This document shows positions 42,117-50,030 of a stretch of DNA of 64,000 bases, in pieces (the stretch's first letter is position 1; the number at the start of each line of letters is the position of its first letter). A program made the translations under genes and the position numbers. This DNA comes from Chryseobacterium sp. KLBC 52 (GTDB taxonomy: Bacteria > Bacteroidota > Bacteroidia > Flavobacteriales > Weeksellaceae): positions 8,314 through 72,313 of the forward strand of contig NZ_QDFZ01000013.1 in assembly GCF_003347605.1 (NCBI RefSeq), written 5' to 3'. The notes beneath the pieces were generated by a model. It was given only the letters and a program-made list of their open reading frames with translations. It was not told the DNA's origin and ran no database searches.

Positions 42117-43004
42117 ATGAAGAAATATTTAAAACTGCTCCGTGTGGAGCAATGGGTGAAAAACCTTTTTGTATTTGTCCCTCTGTTCTTTTCAGGTAAT
42201 ATTACCAATATAGATCTGCTTCTCAAAAGCATTTTTGCATTTGTTATATTTTCGCTTGCTGCAAGTGTGGTCTATATCCTGAATGATTACAATGATATTG
42301 AAGCAGACAGAAAGCACCCGGAAAAAAGAAGAAGACCATTAGCGAGTGGGGCTATTTCAAAATCAAAAGCGATAGGAATTCTTATAGGCCTGGTCATTAC
42401 AGATATTGCTCTTGTATTTTTTACACAGATCTATTTCCACGAATATCTTTGGAAATTTGCGACCATCGTAGGATTCTATGTGATGATGAATCTTGCCTAT
42501 ACTTTCAGGTTGAAGCATGTTCCTATTATTGATATCTTTATTATTGCCATTGGGTTTGTACTGCGTGTACTGGCTGGAGGTTATATCACCGGAATCAGTA
42601 TATCACAATGGGCGATTCTGCTGACATTTGTATTGGCTTTGGTACTGGCTATAGGAAAAAGAAGGGGAGAACTTATCAATGCCCAGGTTTCAGGAAAAAC
42701 ACGAAAAGCGCTGGATGGCTATAACGTGCAGTTTGCAGATATTGCTTTATCCATTTCTATTACACTGGCTATTGTCTGCTATCTGATGTTTACACTCTCT
42801 CCGGAAGTTCAGGCAAGGTTTCATGAAAGAGTCTTTTATACCGTGATTTTTGTGGTATTTGCGTTGTTAAGATATCTTCAGCAGACCCTGGTTTACAACA
42901 GAACGGAATCTCCCACGAAAATTGTGTACAGAGACCGTTATATACAGGTTACTTTATTGCTCTGGGTCGTTGCATTTTTAATTCAAATTTATTTTAAGAA
43001 ATGA
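42117..43004 (+). CDS. UbiA-type decaprenyl-phosphate phosphoribosyltransferase
   Basis: 295 residues, about nine TM helices. The UbiA Asp motif is NDYNDIEAD (56-64), followed by RKHPEKRRRPLASGAIS. Subfamily of Rv3806c (UbiA) of mycobacteria, which moves 5-phosphoribose from PRPP to polyprenyl phosphate (DPPR synthase). The assignment rests on the DprE1/DprE2 genes directly downstream; it overlaps dprE1 by 4 bp. The lipid may be shorter than decaprenyl in this organism. Confidence 0.85.
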   Translation: MKKYLKLLRVEQWVKNLFVFVPLFFSGNITNIDLLLKSIFAFVIFSLAASVVYILNDYNDIEADRKHPEKRRRPLASGAISKSKAIGILIGLVITDIALVFFTQIYFHEYLWKFATIVGFYVMMNLAYTFRLKHVPIIDIFIIAIGFVLRVLAGGYITGISISQWAILLTFVLALVLAIGKRRGELINAQVSGKTRKALDGYNVQFADIALSISITLAIVCYLMFTLSPEVQARFHERVFYTVIFVVFALLRYLQQTLVYNRTESPTKIVYRDRYIQVTLLLWVVAFLIQIYFKK

Positions 43005-44320
43005 AACCGAATTTCATACAGAAAGTTACAAACTGGGGAAATTTCCCAATAGTAGAGAAGGAAATGAGATCTGAGGACAGTTTCAGAAAAATAAAAGAAT
43101 TTGTACTCAGTCACAACGAAGTTATTGCGAGAGGAAATGGAAGATGCTATGGAGATGCTTCGTTGGGAGAATCTATATTTTCAACTAAGAAATTAAATAA
43201 ATTCATCAATTTTGACCGTTTAAACGGAGTCATAGAATGTGAATCCGGAGTGCTGCTTTCAGATGTACTGGAAATAGCAGTTCCACAGGGTTACTTTCTA
43301 TATGTTACTCCCGGGACAAAATTTGTATCAGTAGGAGGAGCTATCGCTTCTGATGTTCATGGAAAAAACCATCACGCAGAAGGATGTTTTTCAGAATATG
43401 TGATCGAGTTTAAGCTCATGACTGAGAAAGGTGAAATTATTACCTGTTCCAGAGAAGAGAATTCTGAAAAGTTCTGGGCTACCATTGGTGGAATGGGACT
43501 TACAGGAATTATTCTTACTGCAAAATTTAAACTTAAAAATATAGAGTCCGCATACATTCGCCAGGAAAGTATCAAAGCAGACAATCTGGATGAGATATTT
43601 AAACTGTTCGATGAAAGTGAAAACTGGACCTACACTGTTGCCTGGATAGATTGTCTTCAGAAAGGAAAAAATATAGGAAGAAGTATTCTTATGAGAGGAG
43701 AGCATGCTTTTCAGCATGAACTTCCTCAGAGTTTTTCAAAAACACCTTTAAGATTAAAGAAAAAATTACAGCCTACCGTACCTTTTTATTTTCCGGGATT
43801 TGTACTGAATGCCCTTACTGTAAAAATATTCAACTGGCTGTACTATAAAAAGCAGTCTAAAAAAGAGGTGAAAAACTTTATCGATTATGAAACGTTTTTC
43901 TATCCTTTAGATGCGATCACCGATTGGAATAAAATTTATGGGAAATCCGGTTTTATACAGTATCAGATGGTCATTCCTAAAGAAACAGGAAAAGAAGGAA
44001 TGAAAAGAATTCTTGAAACAATTGCCAGAAGTGGAAACGGATCATTTTTAGCAGTGTTAAAACTTTTTGGAAAAAACAATCCTCAGGCTTATAACTCATT
44101 CCCTGTTGAAGGGTACACATTGGCTCTGGATTTTAAAGTTAATTCAAAACTGAAAAAACTGGTAGATCAGCTGGATGCTATTGTTCAGGAGTTCGGAGGA
44201 AGAATTTATCTTACCAAGGACAGCATGAGCAGATCATCCCTTACCAGTTACCTGAAAAATATTCAAAATCCGAAATTTGTGTCTTTACAGCACAAAAGAA
44301 TCATAAATAACAATTCATAA
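43001..44320 (+). CDS. dprE1: DprE1-like FAD-dependent decaprenylphosphoryl-ribose 2'-oxidase
   Basis: 439 residues. FAD-binding PCMH-type N-terminal part (GNGRCYGDASLG, about 46-57; TPGTKFVSVGGAIASDVHGKNHH) that closely follows M. tuberculosis DprE1, including the DxHGKNHH block. C-terminal substrate domain with LKLFGKNNPQAYNSFPVEGY; Lys406 (YLTKDS) aligns with the catalytic Lys418. The residue aligned with Cys387, the benzothiazinone target, is Ala375 (GYTLALDF). Oxidises DPR to the 2-keto form. It overlaps its neighbours by 4 and 1 bp. Confidence 0.9.
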   Translation: MKPNFIQKVTNWGNFPIVEKEMRSEDSFRKIKEFVLSHNEVIARGNGRCYGDASLGESIFSTKKLNKFINFDRLNGVIECESGVLLSDVLEIAVPQGYFLYVTPGTKFVSVGGAIASDVHGKNHHAEGCFSEYVIEFKLMTEKGEIITCSREENSEKFWATIGGMGLTGIILTAKFKLKNIESAYIRQESIKADNLDEIFKLFDESENWTYTVAWIDCLQKGKNIGRSILMRGEHAFQHELPQSFSKTPLRLKKKLQPTVPFYFPGFVLNALTVKIFNWLYYKKQSKKEVKNFIDYETFFYPLDAITDWNKIYGKSGFIQYQMVIPKETGKEGMKRILETIARSGNGSFLAVLKLFGKNNPQAYNSFPVEGYTLALDFKVNSKLKKLVDQLDAIVQEFGGRIYLTKDSMSRSSLTSYLKNIQNPKFVSLQHKRIINNNS

Positions 44321-45045
44321 TGATAGTTCTGGGAAGTACATCTGAAGTGGCACAGGCTTTTGTGGAAAAAGCACTTCAGGAAGGAGAAAAGTTTGAAAAA
44401 ATCTATCTTTTTACCTCAAGTAAAGAAACTACAGAGCGTTTTGCAAGACATATTGATGTAAAGTTTCTGCAGCAGGCGGAGGTTATAGAACTTGATCTGA
44501 CAAAAGAAATTGATTACAATAGATTTGATAATATCAATTCAAATGTATTATTTTGTGCTGTAGGATATTTGGGCGAAGGAACCGAAGAGGGATTGTATGA
44601 TAACAGAAATACAGAACGTATCATTGATATCAATTATTCAAAACTGGTGCCTGTATTGAATTATTTTGCTCAAAAATTTGAAAGCAGAAGATCCGGAACA
44701 ATTATTGGGCTGTCGTCCGTGGCAGGAGACAGGGGAAGGCAGAGTAACTTTATCTATGGTAGTGCAAAAGCAGCTTTTACTGCTTATCTGAGCGGTTTGA
44801 GAAACTATCTTTTTGATAAAAAAGTACACGTTCTTACCATAAAACCCGGGTTTATGGCAACTAAGATGACAGAAGGCCTGCCTTTAAATCCGAAACTGAC
44901 AGCAACTCCCAAACAGGCTGCTTCCTGTATTTACAAAGCCTTCAAAAAGGAAAGAAATGTGGCATATGTTTTGCCGGTTTGGAGTATTATCATGATGATT
45001 ATCAGGAATATCCCTGAGTTTATATTCAAGAAATTAAAGCTTTAA
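44320..45045 (+). CDS. dprE2: DprE2-like SDR decaprenylphosphoryl-2-keto-erythropentose reductase
   Basis: 241 residues, short-chain dehydrogenase. N-terminal LGSTSEVAQAF in place of the GxxxGxG Rossmann turn, FCAVGYLGEG, catalytic Ser in GLSSVAGDRGRQSNF and Tyr/Lys in YGSAKAAF. The block matches mycobacterial DprE2. With DprE1 it epimerises the ribose C2 to give the arabinose donor DPA. The start ATG shares one base with the dprE1 stop. Confidence 0.88.
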   Translation: MIVLGSTSEVAQAFVEKALQEGEKFEKIYLFTSSKETTERFARHIDVKFLQQAEVIELDLTKEIDYNRFDNINSNVLFCAVGYLGEGTEEGLYDNRNTERIIDINYSKLVPVLNYFAQKFESRRSGTIIGLSSVAGDRGRQSNFIYGSAKAAFTAYLSGLRNYLFDKKVHVLTIKPGFMATKMTEGLPLNPKLTATPKQAASCIYKAFKKERNVAYVLPVWSIIMMIIRNIPEFIFKKLKL

Positions 45046-45048
45046 AAA

Positions 45049-45636
45049 ATGAAAAAATTGTATTGTTTTGATTTTGACGGAACCCTTACGTATAAAGATA
45101 CCATGTTTATGTATCTTAAATTCTACGATTCTACAAAATATCGTATACAATTTTTAAGACATGTACCTCTCTTTATTCTCCTGAAGCTAAAACTGGCTGA
45201 AACAGAAAAAGTGAAAAAAAGTTTTATCGGTTCTATTTTAAGAGGGCAAACTCAGGAAAAAATCGAACAGAAATCTAAACAATTTTTTGAACACCATTAT
45301 CCTAAAATAGTGAGGGAAAATGCATTAGACTTTATAAAAAATATCGATAGGAATAATACACAGAGTTTATTGGTAACCGCTTCGTTAGACATCTGGGTGA
45401 AGCCTTTCGCGGATGAACTGAAAATGGAGCTTGTTTCTACCAGGGCAGAGTTTAAGAATGGGGTTTTCACAGGAAATTTTGTAGGAAAAAATTGTAACGG
45501 GAAAGAAAAACTGGTAAGAATTAAAGAGGAAATCAACGATTCTAAATACGATAAAATTATTGCATTTGGTGATACCTCAGGAGATCGGCCAATGTTGAAA
45601 TGGGCAAATGAGGGACATTACCAATTTTTTCACTAA
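45049..45636 (+). CDS. HAD-IB family phosphatase, putative DPPR phosphatase
   Basis: 195 residues. HAD motif I FDFDGTLT (Asp8, Asp10), motif II near LLVTASLDIW, motif IV FGDTSGDRPML. 3 bp after dprE2, the last gene of the four. In M. tuberculosis the DPPR dephosphorylation step is assigned to Rv3807c, a PAP2-type protein; here an HAD enzyme sits in that place. Assignment to the step is by position only. HAD-IB members also include phosphoserine phosphatases. Confidence 0.75.
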   Translation: MKKLYCFDFDGTLTYKDTMFMYLKFYDSTKYRIQFLRHVPLFILLKLKLAETEKVKKSFIGSILRGQTQEKIEQKSKQFFEHHYPKIVRENALDFIKNIDRNNTQSLLVTASLDIWVKPFADELKMELVSTRAEFKNGVFTGNFVGKNCNGKEKLVRIKEEINDSKYDKIIAFGDTSGDRPMLKWANEGHYQFFH

Positions 45637-45660
45637 TTTTGGGAGATAAAATTGTAAAAA

Positions 45661-46128
45661 ATGAAAAGCCTGTTAATTGCATGTGCAGCAATCTTTATGA
45701 GCTGTGCAAGCACTTCATCTCAGAAGTCTTCTGCCATGCAGGAAAATACGGAGCTCCTTGTTTCTGAAAATCAGGGAGGAACCGATGCTCCCGGCTTTAA
45801 GATCATTAAAGACGAAAAGGATTTTCGCAATATTATCAGCGGAAGTTTTGGTATTTCAGAACTGGGAAAAGAATCTTATATCAAATACCCGCAATTTCCG
45901 AAAAATAAAAAAGTCGTTTTATACAATTTGGGAACCTTCAGATCAGGAAGTCACAAAATTGAAGAGATCAAAAATATATCTGTTAAAAATCAGATTCTGT
46001 ATGTAGAAGTTCCGGCTGGTGAACCTTCCGGTGGAATGGAAATTCAGGTGATCTCAAGCCCTTGGTTTATATTTACTGTTCCCACAGATTATAAATTTAC
46101 CTCTGTAGAATTAAAATATTCAAAATAA
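45661..46128 (+). CDS. PrcB-like lipoprotein
   Basis: 155 residues. Lipobox IFMSC (Cys15). The C-terminal part (about 80-150; KVVLYNLGTFRSGSHKIEEIKNI) resembles PrcB_C/DUF4476-like domains that cap protease complexes. Function unclear. It is 24 bp after the HAD gene and 2 bp before the cysteine desulfurase gene, so it may be cotranscribed with either. Confidence 0.6.
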   Translation: MKSLLIACAAIFMSCASTSSQKSSAMQENTELLVSENQGGTDAPGFKIIKDEKDFRNIISGSFGISELGKESYIKYPQFPKNKKVVLYNLGTFRSGSHKIEEIKNISVKNQILYVEVPAGEPSGGMEIQVISSPWFIFTVPTDYKFTSVELKYSK

Positions 46129-46130
46129 TA

Positions 46131-47306
46131 ATGGATAAAGTATATTTAGATAATGCCGCAACCACTCCGCTTGCAGAAGAAGTTATAGATGCAATGGTTG
46201 GCACTATGAAAATGAATTTCGGAAACCCGTCTTCAACACACAGTTTTGGTCAGGAAGCAAAAATCCTTATTGAAAATGTAAGACGACAGGTTGCAGACTA
46301 TCTTCATGTAACTCCTGCTGAAATCATTTTCACTTCCTGTGGTACCGAATCAAACAATATGATCATCAAATCCTCGGTAGAACACCTTGGAGTAGAAAGA
46401 ATCATCAGCTCTCCTCTGGAACATAAATGCGTTTCTGAAAGTATTCTGGATATGAAAAGCAGAAAAGGAGTAGAAGTAAACTACATCCGCCCGAATGAAA
46501 AAGGAGATATTGATCTTGCCAAATTAGAAGAACTTTTAAAAGCTTCAGATAAAAAAACATTGGTAAGCTTAATGCATGCCAATAACGAAATAGGAAATAT
46601 CATTAATCTTAAACAGGTTGCCCAGCTGTGCAAACAGTATCAGGCACTTTTCCATTCAGATACCGTACAGACAATGGCTCATATGAACCTTGACTTCTCT
46701 GACATTCCCGTGGATTTTGCATCCTGCAGTGCCCATAAATTCCATGGGCCAAAAGGAGCTGGATTTGCATTCATCAGAAAAGCAACAGGTTTAAAAGGAA
46801 TTATTACCGGAGGACCTCAGGAAAGAAGCCTTAGAGCAGGAACTGAAAATGTTTGTGGTATCGTAGGATTAGGAAAAGCATTAGAACTTTCTCTGAATCA
46901 TATGGAGGAATATACCAACCATATGCAGGATATCAAGGATTATGCAATTGAAAGACTTTCTGCAGAAATTACAGGGATTAAATTCAATGGAAGAAGTGCT
47001 GAGAAGGAAAACAGTCTTTATACGGTTTTAAGTGCTTTGCTGCCTTATAAAAACCCGCTGATCGGACTTCAATTGGATATGAAAGGAATTGCAGTTTCTC
47101 AGGGAAGTGCATGTTCATCTGGAGCGTCAAAACCCTCAATGGTGATGATGATGGTGCTTTCTGAGGATGAAATGGATCACTGTACCCCATTACGTATTTC
47201 GTTCAGCCATATGACAACGAAAGCAGAGATCGATACATTAGTAAATGCATTAAAGGAAATTTCAAAAGATTACGATATAGAAAAAACTAATGTTGAGCAT
47301 AGATAG
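46131..47306 (+). CDS. Cysteine desulfurase (NifS/IscS family)
   Basis: PLP enzyme that moves sulfur from Cys to Fe-S scaffolds or tRNA. 391 residues. N-terminal VYLDNAATTPL, PLP lysine Lys203 (SAHKFHGPKG), and the active-site loop Cys327 (SQGSACSSGASKP) of the class I type. No iscU or hscA gene follows. The Fe-S pathway of many Bacteroidota uses sufBCDS, so this may be the tRNA-thiolation or general enzyme. Confidence 0.9.
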   Translation: MDKVYLDNAATTPLAEEVIDAMVGTMKMNFGNPSSTHSFGQEAKILIENVRRQVADYLHVTPAEIIFTSCGTESNNMIIKSSVEHLGVERIISSPLEHKCVSESILDMKSRKGVEVNYIRPNEKGDIDLAKLEELLKASDKKTLVSLMHANNEIGNIINLKQVAQLCKQYQALFHSDTVQTMAHMNLDFSDIPVDFASCSAHKFHGPKGAGFAFIRKATGLKGIITGGPQERSLRAGTENVCGIVGLGKALELSLNHMEEYTNHMQDIKDYAIERLSAEITGIKFNGRSAEKENSLYTVLSALLPYKNPLIGLQLDMKGIAVSQGSACSSGASKPSMVMMMVLSEDEMDHCTPLRISFSHMTTKAEIDTLVNALKEISKDYDIEKTNVEHR

Positions 47307-47389
47307 TCTTGTGCTCTAAAAAGCGTAATTTTGAATATCCAAATAAGGAGTAAAAGAAAATAATATTAATTAAAATAAAAGAAACAAAA

Positions 47390-47707
47390 ATGGCTTTAGA
47401 AATTACAGACAGCTCATTTCAGGATACGGTTTTAAAATCAGACAAACCGGTATTAGTAGACTTCTGGGCAGTATGGTGCGGACCTTGCAGAACTTTAGGA
47501 CCAATCATCGAAGAAGTAGCATCAGATTTTGAAGGTAAAGCAGTAGTAGGGAAAGTAGATGTAGACAACAACCAGGAGATTTCTATGCAGTATGGAATCA
47601 GAAATATTCCTACAGTTCTTATTTTTAAAAATGGAGAAGTAGTAGATAAATTAGTGGGTGTAGCTCCAAAAGAGGTAATTGCTGAAAAATTAAGCGCTCA
47701 CTTATAA
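47390..47707 (+). CDS. trxA: Thioredoxin
   Basis: 105 residues, single thioredoxin fold. The active site WCGPC has Cys30 and Cys33 (FWAVWCGPCRTLGP); cis-Pro in IRNIPTVLIF. Cytosolic disulfide reductant. Its own terminator follows; the 83-bp spacer upstream may hold a promoter. Confidence 0.95.
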   Translation: MALEITDSSFQDTVLKSDKPVLVDFWAVWCGPCRTLGPIIEEVASDFEGKAVVGKVDVDNNQEISMQYGIRNIPTVLIFKNGEVVDKLVGVAPKEVIAEKLSAHL

Positions 47708-47728
47708 AAAAAATAAGTTTGATAATGA

Positions 47729-47760
47729 ACGCCTTCCAGTATTGGGAGGCATTTTTTTTA
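47729..47760 (+). terminator. Terminator after trxA
   Basis: Stem GCCTTCC / GGGAGGC (one G-T) with loop AGTATT and T8, before the tRNA-Asp promoter. Confidence 0.75.
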
Positions 47761-47766
47761 AAATAA

Positions 47767-47797
47767 TTTGCAGATAACAAAAAAAGTTGTAATTTTG
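47767..47797 (+). promoter_or_regulatory. Promoter of the tRNA-Asp array
   Basis: TTTG, 19 nt, TAATTTTG, a complete Bacteroidota promoter, 36 bp before the first tRNA. Confidence 0.8.
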
Positions 47798-47832
47798 CAA
47801 CCACGAAAAAGAAACGACGTTCTTTAAAAAAT

Positions 47833-47906
47833 GATCCGGTAGTTCAGCTGGTTAGAATGCCGCCCTGTCACGGCGGAGGTCGCGGGTTCGAGTCCCGTCC
47901 GGATCG
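47833..47906 (+). tRNA. tRNA-Asp (GTC), copy 1
   Basis: 74-nt cloverleaf: acceptor GATCCGG / CCGGATC with discriminator G, anticodon loop CTGTCAC. CCA not encoded. Identical to copies 2-4. Confidence 0.97.
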
Positions 47907-47938
47907 CAGAAGTTTTCTCAATTTACTTTAAAAAAATT

Positions 47939-48012
47939 GATCCGGTAGTTCAGCTGGTTAGAATGCCGCCCTGTCACGGCGGAGGTCGCGGGTTCGAGTC
48001 CCGTCCGGATCG
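47939..48012 (+). tRNA. tRNA-Asp (GTC), copy 2
   Basis: Identical 74-nt tRNA, 106 bp after copy 1, separated by a 32-bp spacer with the CAGAAGTTTTCTCAA element. Confidence 0.97.
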
Positions 48013-48045
48013 CAGAAGTTTTCTCAATTTCTTTTTAAAAAAATT

Positions 48046-48119
48046 GATCCGGTAGTTCAGCTGGTTAGAATGCCGCCCTGTCACGGCGGAGGTCGCGGGT
48101 TCGAGTCCCGTCCGGATCG
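48046..48119 (+). tRNA. tRNA-Asp (GTC), copy 3
   Basis: Identical tRNA, 107 bp after copy 2. Spacer nearly the same as before. Confidence 0.97.
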
Positions 48120-48151
48120 CAGAAGTTTTCTCAATTTCTTTTTAAAAAATT

Positions 48152-48225
48152 GATCCGGTAGTTCAGCTGGTTAGAATGCCGCCCTGTCACGGCGGAGGTC
48201 GCGGGTTCGAGTCCCGTCCGGATCG
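48152..48225 (+). tRNA. tRNA-Asp (GTC), copy 4
   Basis: Identical tRNA, last of the array, followed by a different 3' flank and a strong terminator. Confidence 0.97.
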
Positions 48226-48247
48226 CAACGACAAAATCAAAGTAGTC

Positions 48248-48286
48248 AAAATACTGTAAAATATATATTTTACAGTATTTTTTTTG
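48248..48286 (+). terminator. Terminator of the tRNA-Asp array
   Basis: Perfect 15-bp stem AAAATACTGTAAAAT / ATTTTACAGTATTTT with loop ATAT, then T5. Confidence 0.85.
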
Positions 48287-48447
48287 ATATGTATGTGTCA
48301 AAAATATTTCGATAGCATGGATTTATATTTTGAATAAAAATTAACGTATGCTATTAAAAATATTAATTATAATTATTATCTTCGCTCGATAATAGAAACC
48401 ACCGGTTGTTGAATTAATGGATAATCTACTTTTAGATTTATTTGTGT

Positions 48448-48915
48448 ATGGGGAATGTTTTTAAAATCAGGAAGTTAAAATATGTGATCGGGTGGTCGGT
48501 TTTTCTTATTGATATTTCTTTCATATTTTTTTTAGCTTTAATTTCATATTTACTTTTAAAAAGCCTAGAGGTACAAATTCATTCGATTGGGCTTCAAAAT
48601 GAAAAACTAGTTTTGGTAACAGGGATTACTATTCTGGTTATACTCAAAATTAAACCAGAATGGGAAATTAAAAGATATTCTGTTTCTTTTGATTTTTTTA
48701 AAACTGTGTGGTTGTACATCAGTGCATTTCTGGTATTTCCGGGATTGAATGGTATAGTTCGTTTTGTACCGGATCAATCTGTTTACCTATCCTCTGTTCT
48801 GTTTTTATTTTTCTTTGTTTTTCTGATTTTCAAAATGGCGCCCGAATTTTTTAAAGAAGTATATGTCAGAATAATTCCTCAAGTTTGGAACATGCCGAGA
48901 TTAGGATTGGAATGA
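48448..48915 (+). CDS. Membrane protein resembling the N-terminal domain of CapD/WbpM-type NDP-sugar epimerases
   Basis: 155 residues from ATG 48448 (a GTG at 48442 would add two). Four hydrophobic segments: about 13-37, 50-64, 85-105 and 110-130. The order and the tail (FKMAPEFFKEVYVRII) recall the four-helix N-terminus of PglF/WbpM/CapD nucleotide-sugar dehydratases, which often head capsule loci, but the catalytic SDR domain is missing and no frame continues it in the next 320 bp. It may be a truncated remnant or a stand-alone membrane protein. Confidence 0.45.
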   Translation: MGNVFKIRKLKYVIGWSVFLIDISFIFFLALISYLLLKSLEVQIHSIGLQNEKLVLVTGITILVILKIKPEWEIKRYSVSFDFFKTVWLYISAFLVFPGLNGIVRFVPDQSVYLSSVLFLFFFVFLIFKMAPEFFKEVYVRIIPQVWNMPRLGLE

Positions 48916-49235
48916 GGAGTTTAAACTAATGGATTGTAAAAAAAAAATGTAGTTGCAAATTTACAAGTACTACAGAATATCTGAAAATGAAGCATATAAT
49001 TAAAATTAAAGAATTTATTAAATAAAAAAATTCATATTAAAATAATAATTTCGCCGTTTTGTTTTTAAACGGAATGAAAATTGCTAGAGAAAGAAGTGAT
49101 TTTAACATGAGAATTTAAAGTACGTTTTAAAATATTTAAATAATATAATGATTTTATTGCAAATATTATTTGAATATAGTTGAAATCAATTCTATAAACC
49201 TAAATAATAACACAAGTAGATAAGAATAATAACAT
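48916..49235. other. 320-bp gene-free leader of the capsule locus
   Basis: Very AT-rich. Contains one small hairpin CCGTTT-TGTTTTT-AAACGG (49054-49072) with no T run after it. No open frame or RNA gene recognised. Presumably holds the wza promoter and leader; no clear TAnnTTTG box was found. Confidence 0.5.
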
Positions 49236-50027
49236 ATGAATAAAACGATTATTGCATATATAGTACTGTTATCGGTTACTTTATTGTCATGCAGACCGAA
49301 GCAGAATATGGTATATATGTCAAAGCATAATATGGAAGAGGAGGTTGCAAAAGCCAAGTTTCAGGGCTTACATATTCAGGAGGGCGATGTTCTCATGATC
49401 CTTGTATCAGCACTTGATGAAATTGCTGTGAAACCTTTTAACCTTAATACAGCAAACAAGGTAGGAGGTGATGGTAGCAGGGGAATTAACCAGTATGTAG
49501 AACCAAGTCAATATCTTGTGAATGAAGAAGGTTATATCTCTTTTCCGGTTTTAGGAAATGTCTATACTAAAGGAATGACGCAGGTTCAGCTAAAACAGGA
49601 ACTTGAATCACGTCTTAAGAGGTATCTGACAGATCCGTTGGTAACTATTACCCTTAAAAATTTCAATGTAAGTGTTTTGGGAGAAGTGAAAGAACCCGGG
49701 CAGAAAGAAAGTGTTTCTCAGAAGATCAATATTTTTCAGGCACTTGGACTTGCAGGGGACATGACTGATTTTGGAGACCGTACCCATGTTAAACTTATTC
49801 GTAGTGATGATAGCGGGACAGATCAGATTGTTAATATAGATCTTACCAGATCTGATATTGTGAGTTCACCATACTATTATATGAAGCAAAATGACATATT
49901 GTATGTACAGCCGGACAAAAACAAACAGGTTCAGGCTAACTCAAATCCTAACCGGGCCCTTACATTCCAGATTATTGGTGCTTTACTGACAGCTGGTACA
50001 CTTATTATTGCTTTAACTCGTAAATAA
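49236..50027 (+). CDS. wza: Polysaccharide export lipoprotein, Wza type
   Basis: 263 residues. Lipobox TLLSC (Cys19); Poly_export domain (about 40-140; IQEGDVLMILVSALDE), then SLBB domain (about 145-230; VSVLGEVKEPGQKESV), and a C-terminal TM (LTFQIIGALLTAGTLIIALTR, about 241-262), the outer-membrane helix in Wza. Shorter than E. coli Wza (379), as in many Bacteroidota. First core gene of the export machinery; 3 bp before wzc. Confidence 0.93.
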   Translation: MNKTIIAYIVLLSVTLLSCRPKQNMVYMSKHNMEEEVAKAKFQGLHIQEGDVLMILVSALDEIAVKPFNLNTANKVGGDGSRGINQYVEPSQYLVNEEGYISFPVLGNVYTKGMTQVQLKQELESRLKRYLTDPLVTITLKNFNVSVLGEVKEPGQKESVSQKINIFQALGLAGDMTDFGDRTHVKLIRSDDSGTDQIVNIDLTRSDIVSSPYYYMKQNDILYVQPDKNKQVQANSNPNRALTFQIIGALLTAGTLIIALTRK

Positions 50028-50030
50028 AAT

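Noticed and set aside
47833..48225. Regular repeats of about 106 bp, CRISPR-like spacing
   Set aside because: The repeats are whole tRNA-Asp genes and the spacers are near-identical, not unique. No cas genes nearby.
49054..49072. Hairpin in the wza leader as a terminator
   Set aside because: No T run follows on either strand and there is no upstream gene close enough to need it.
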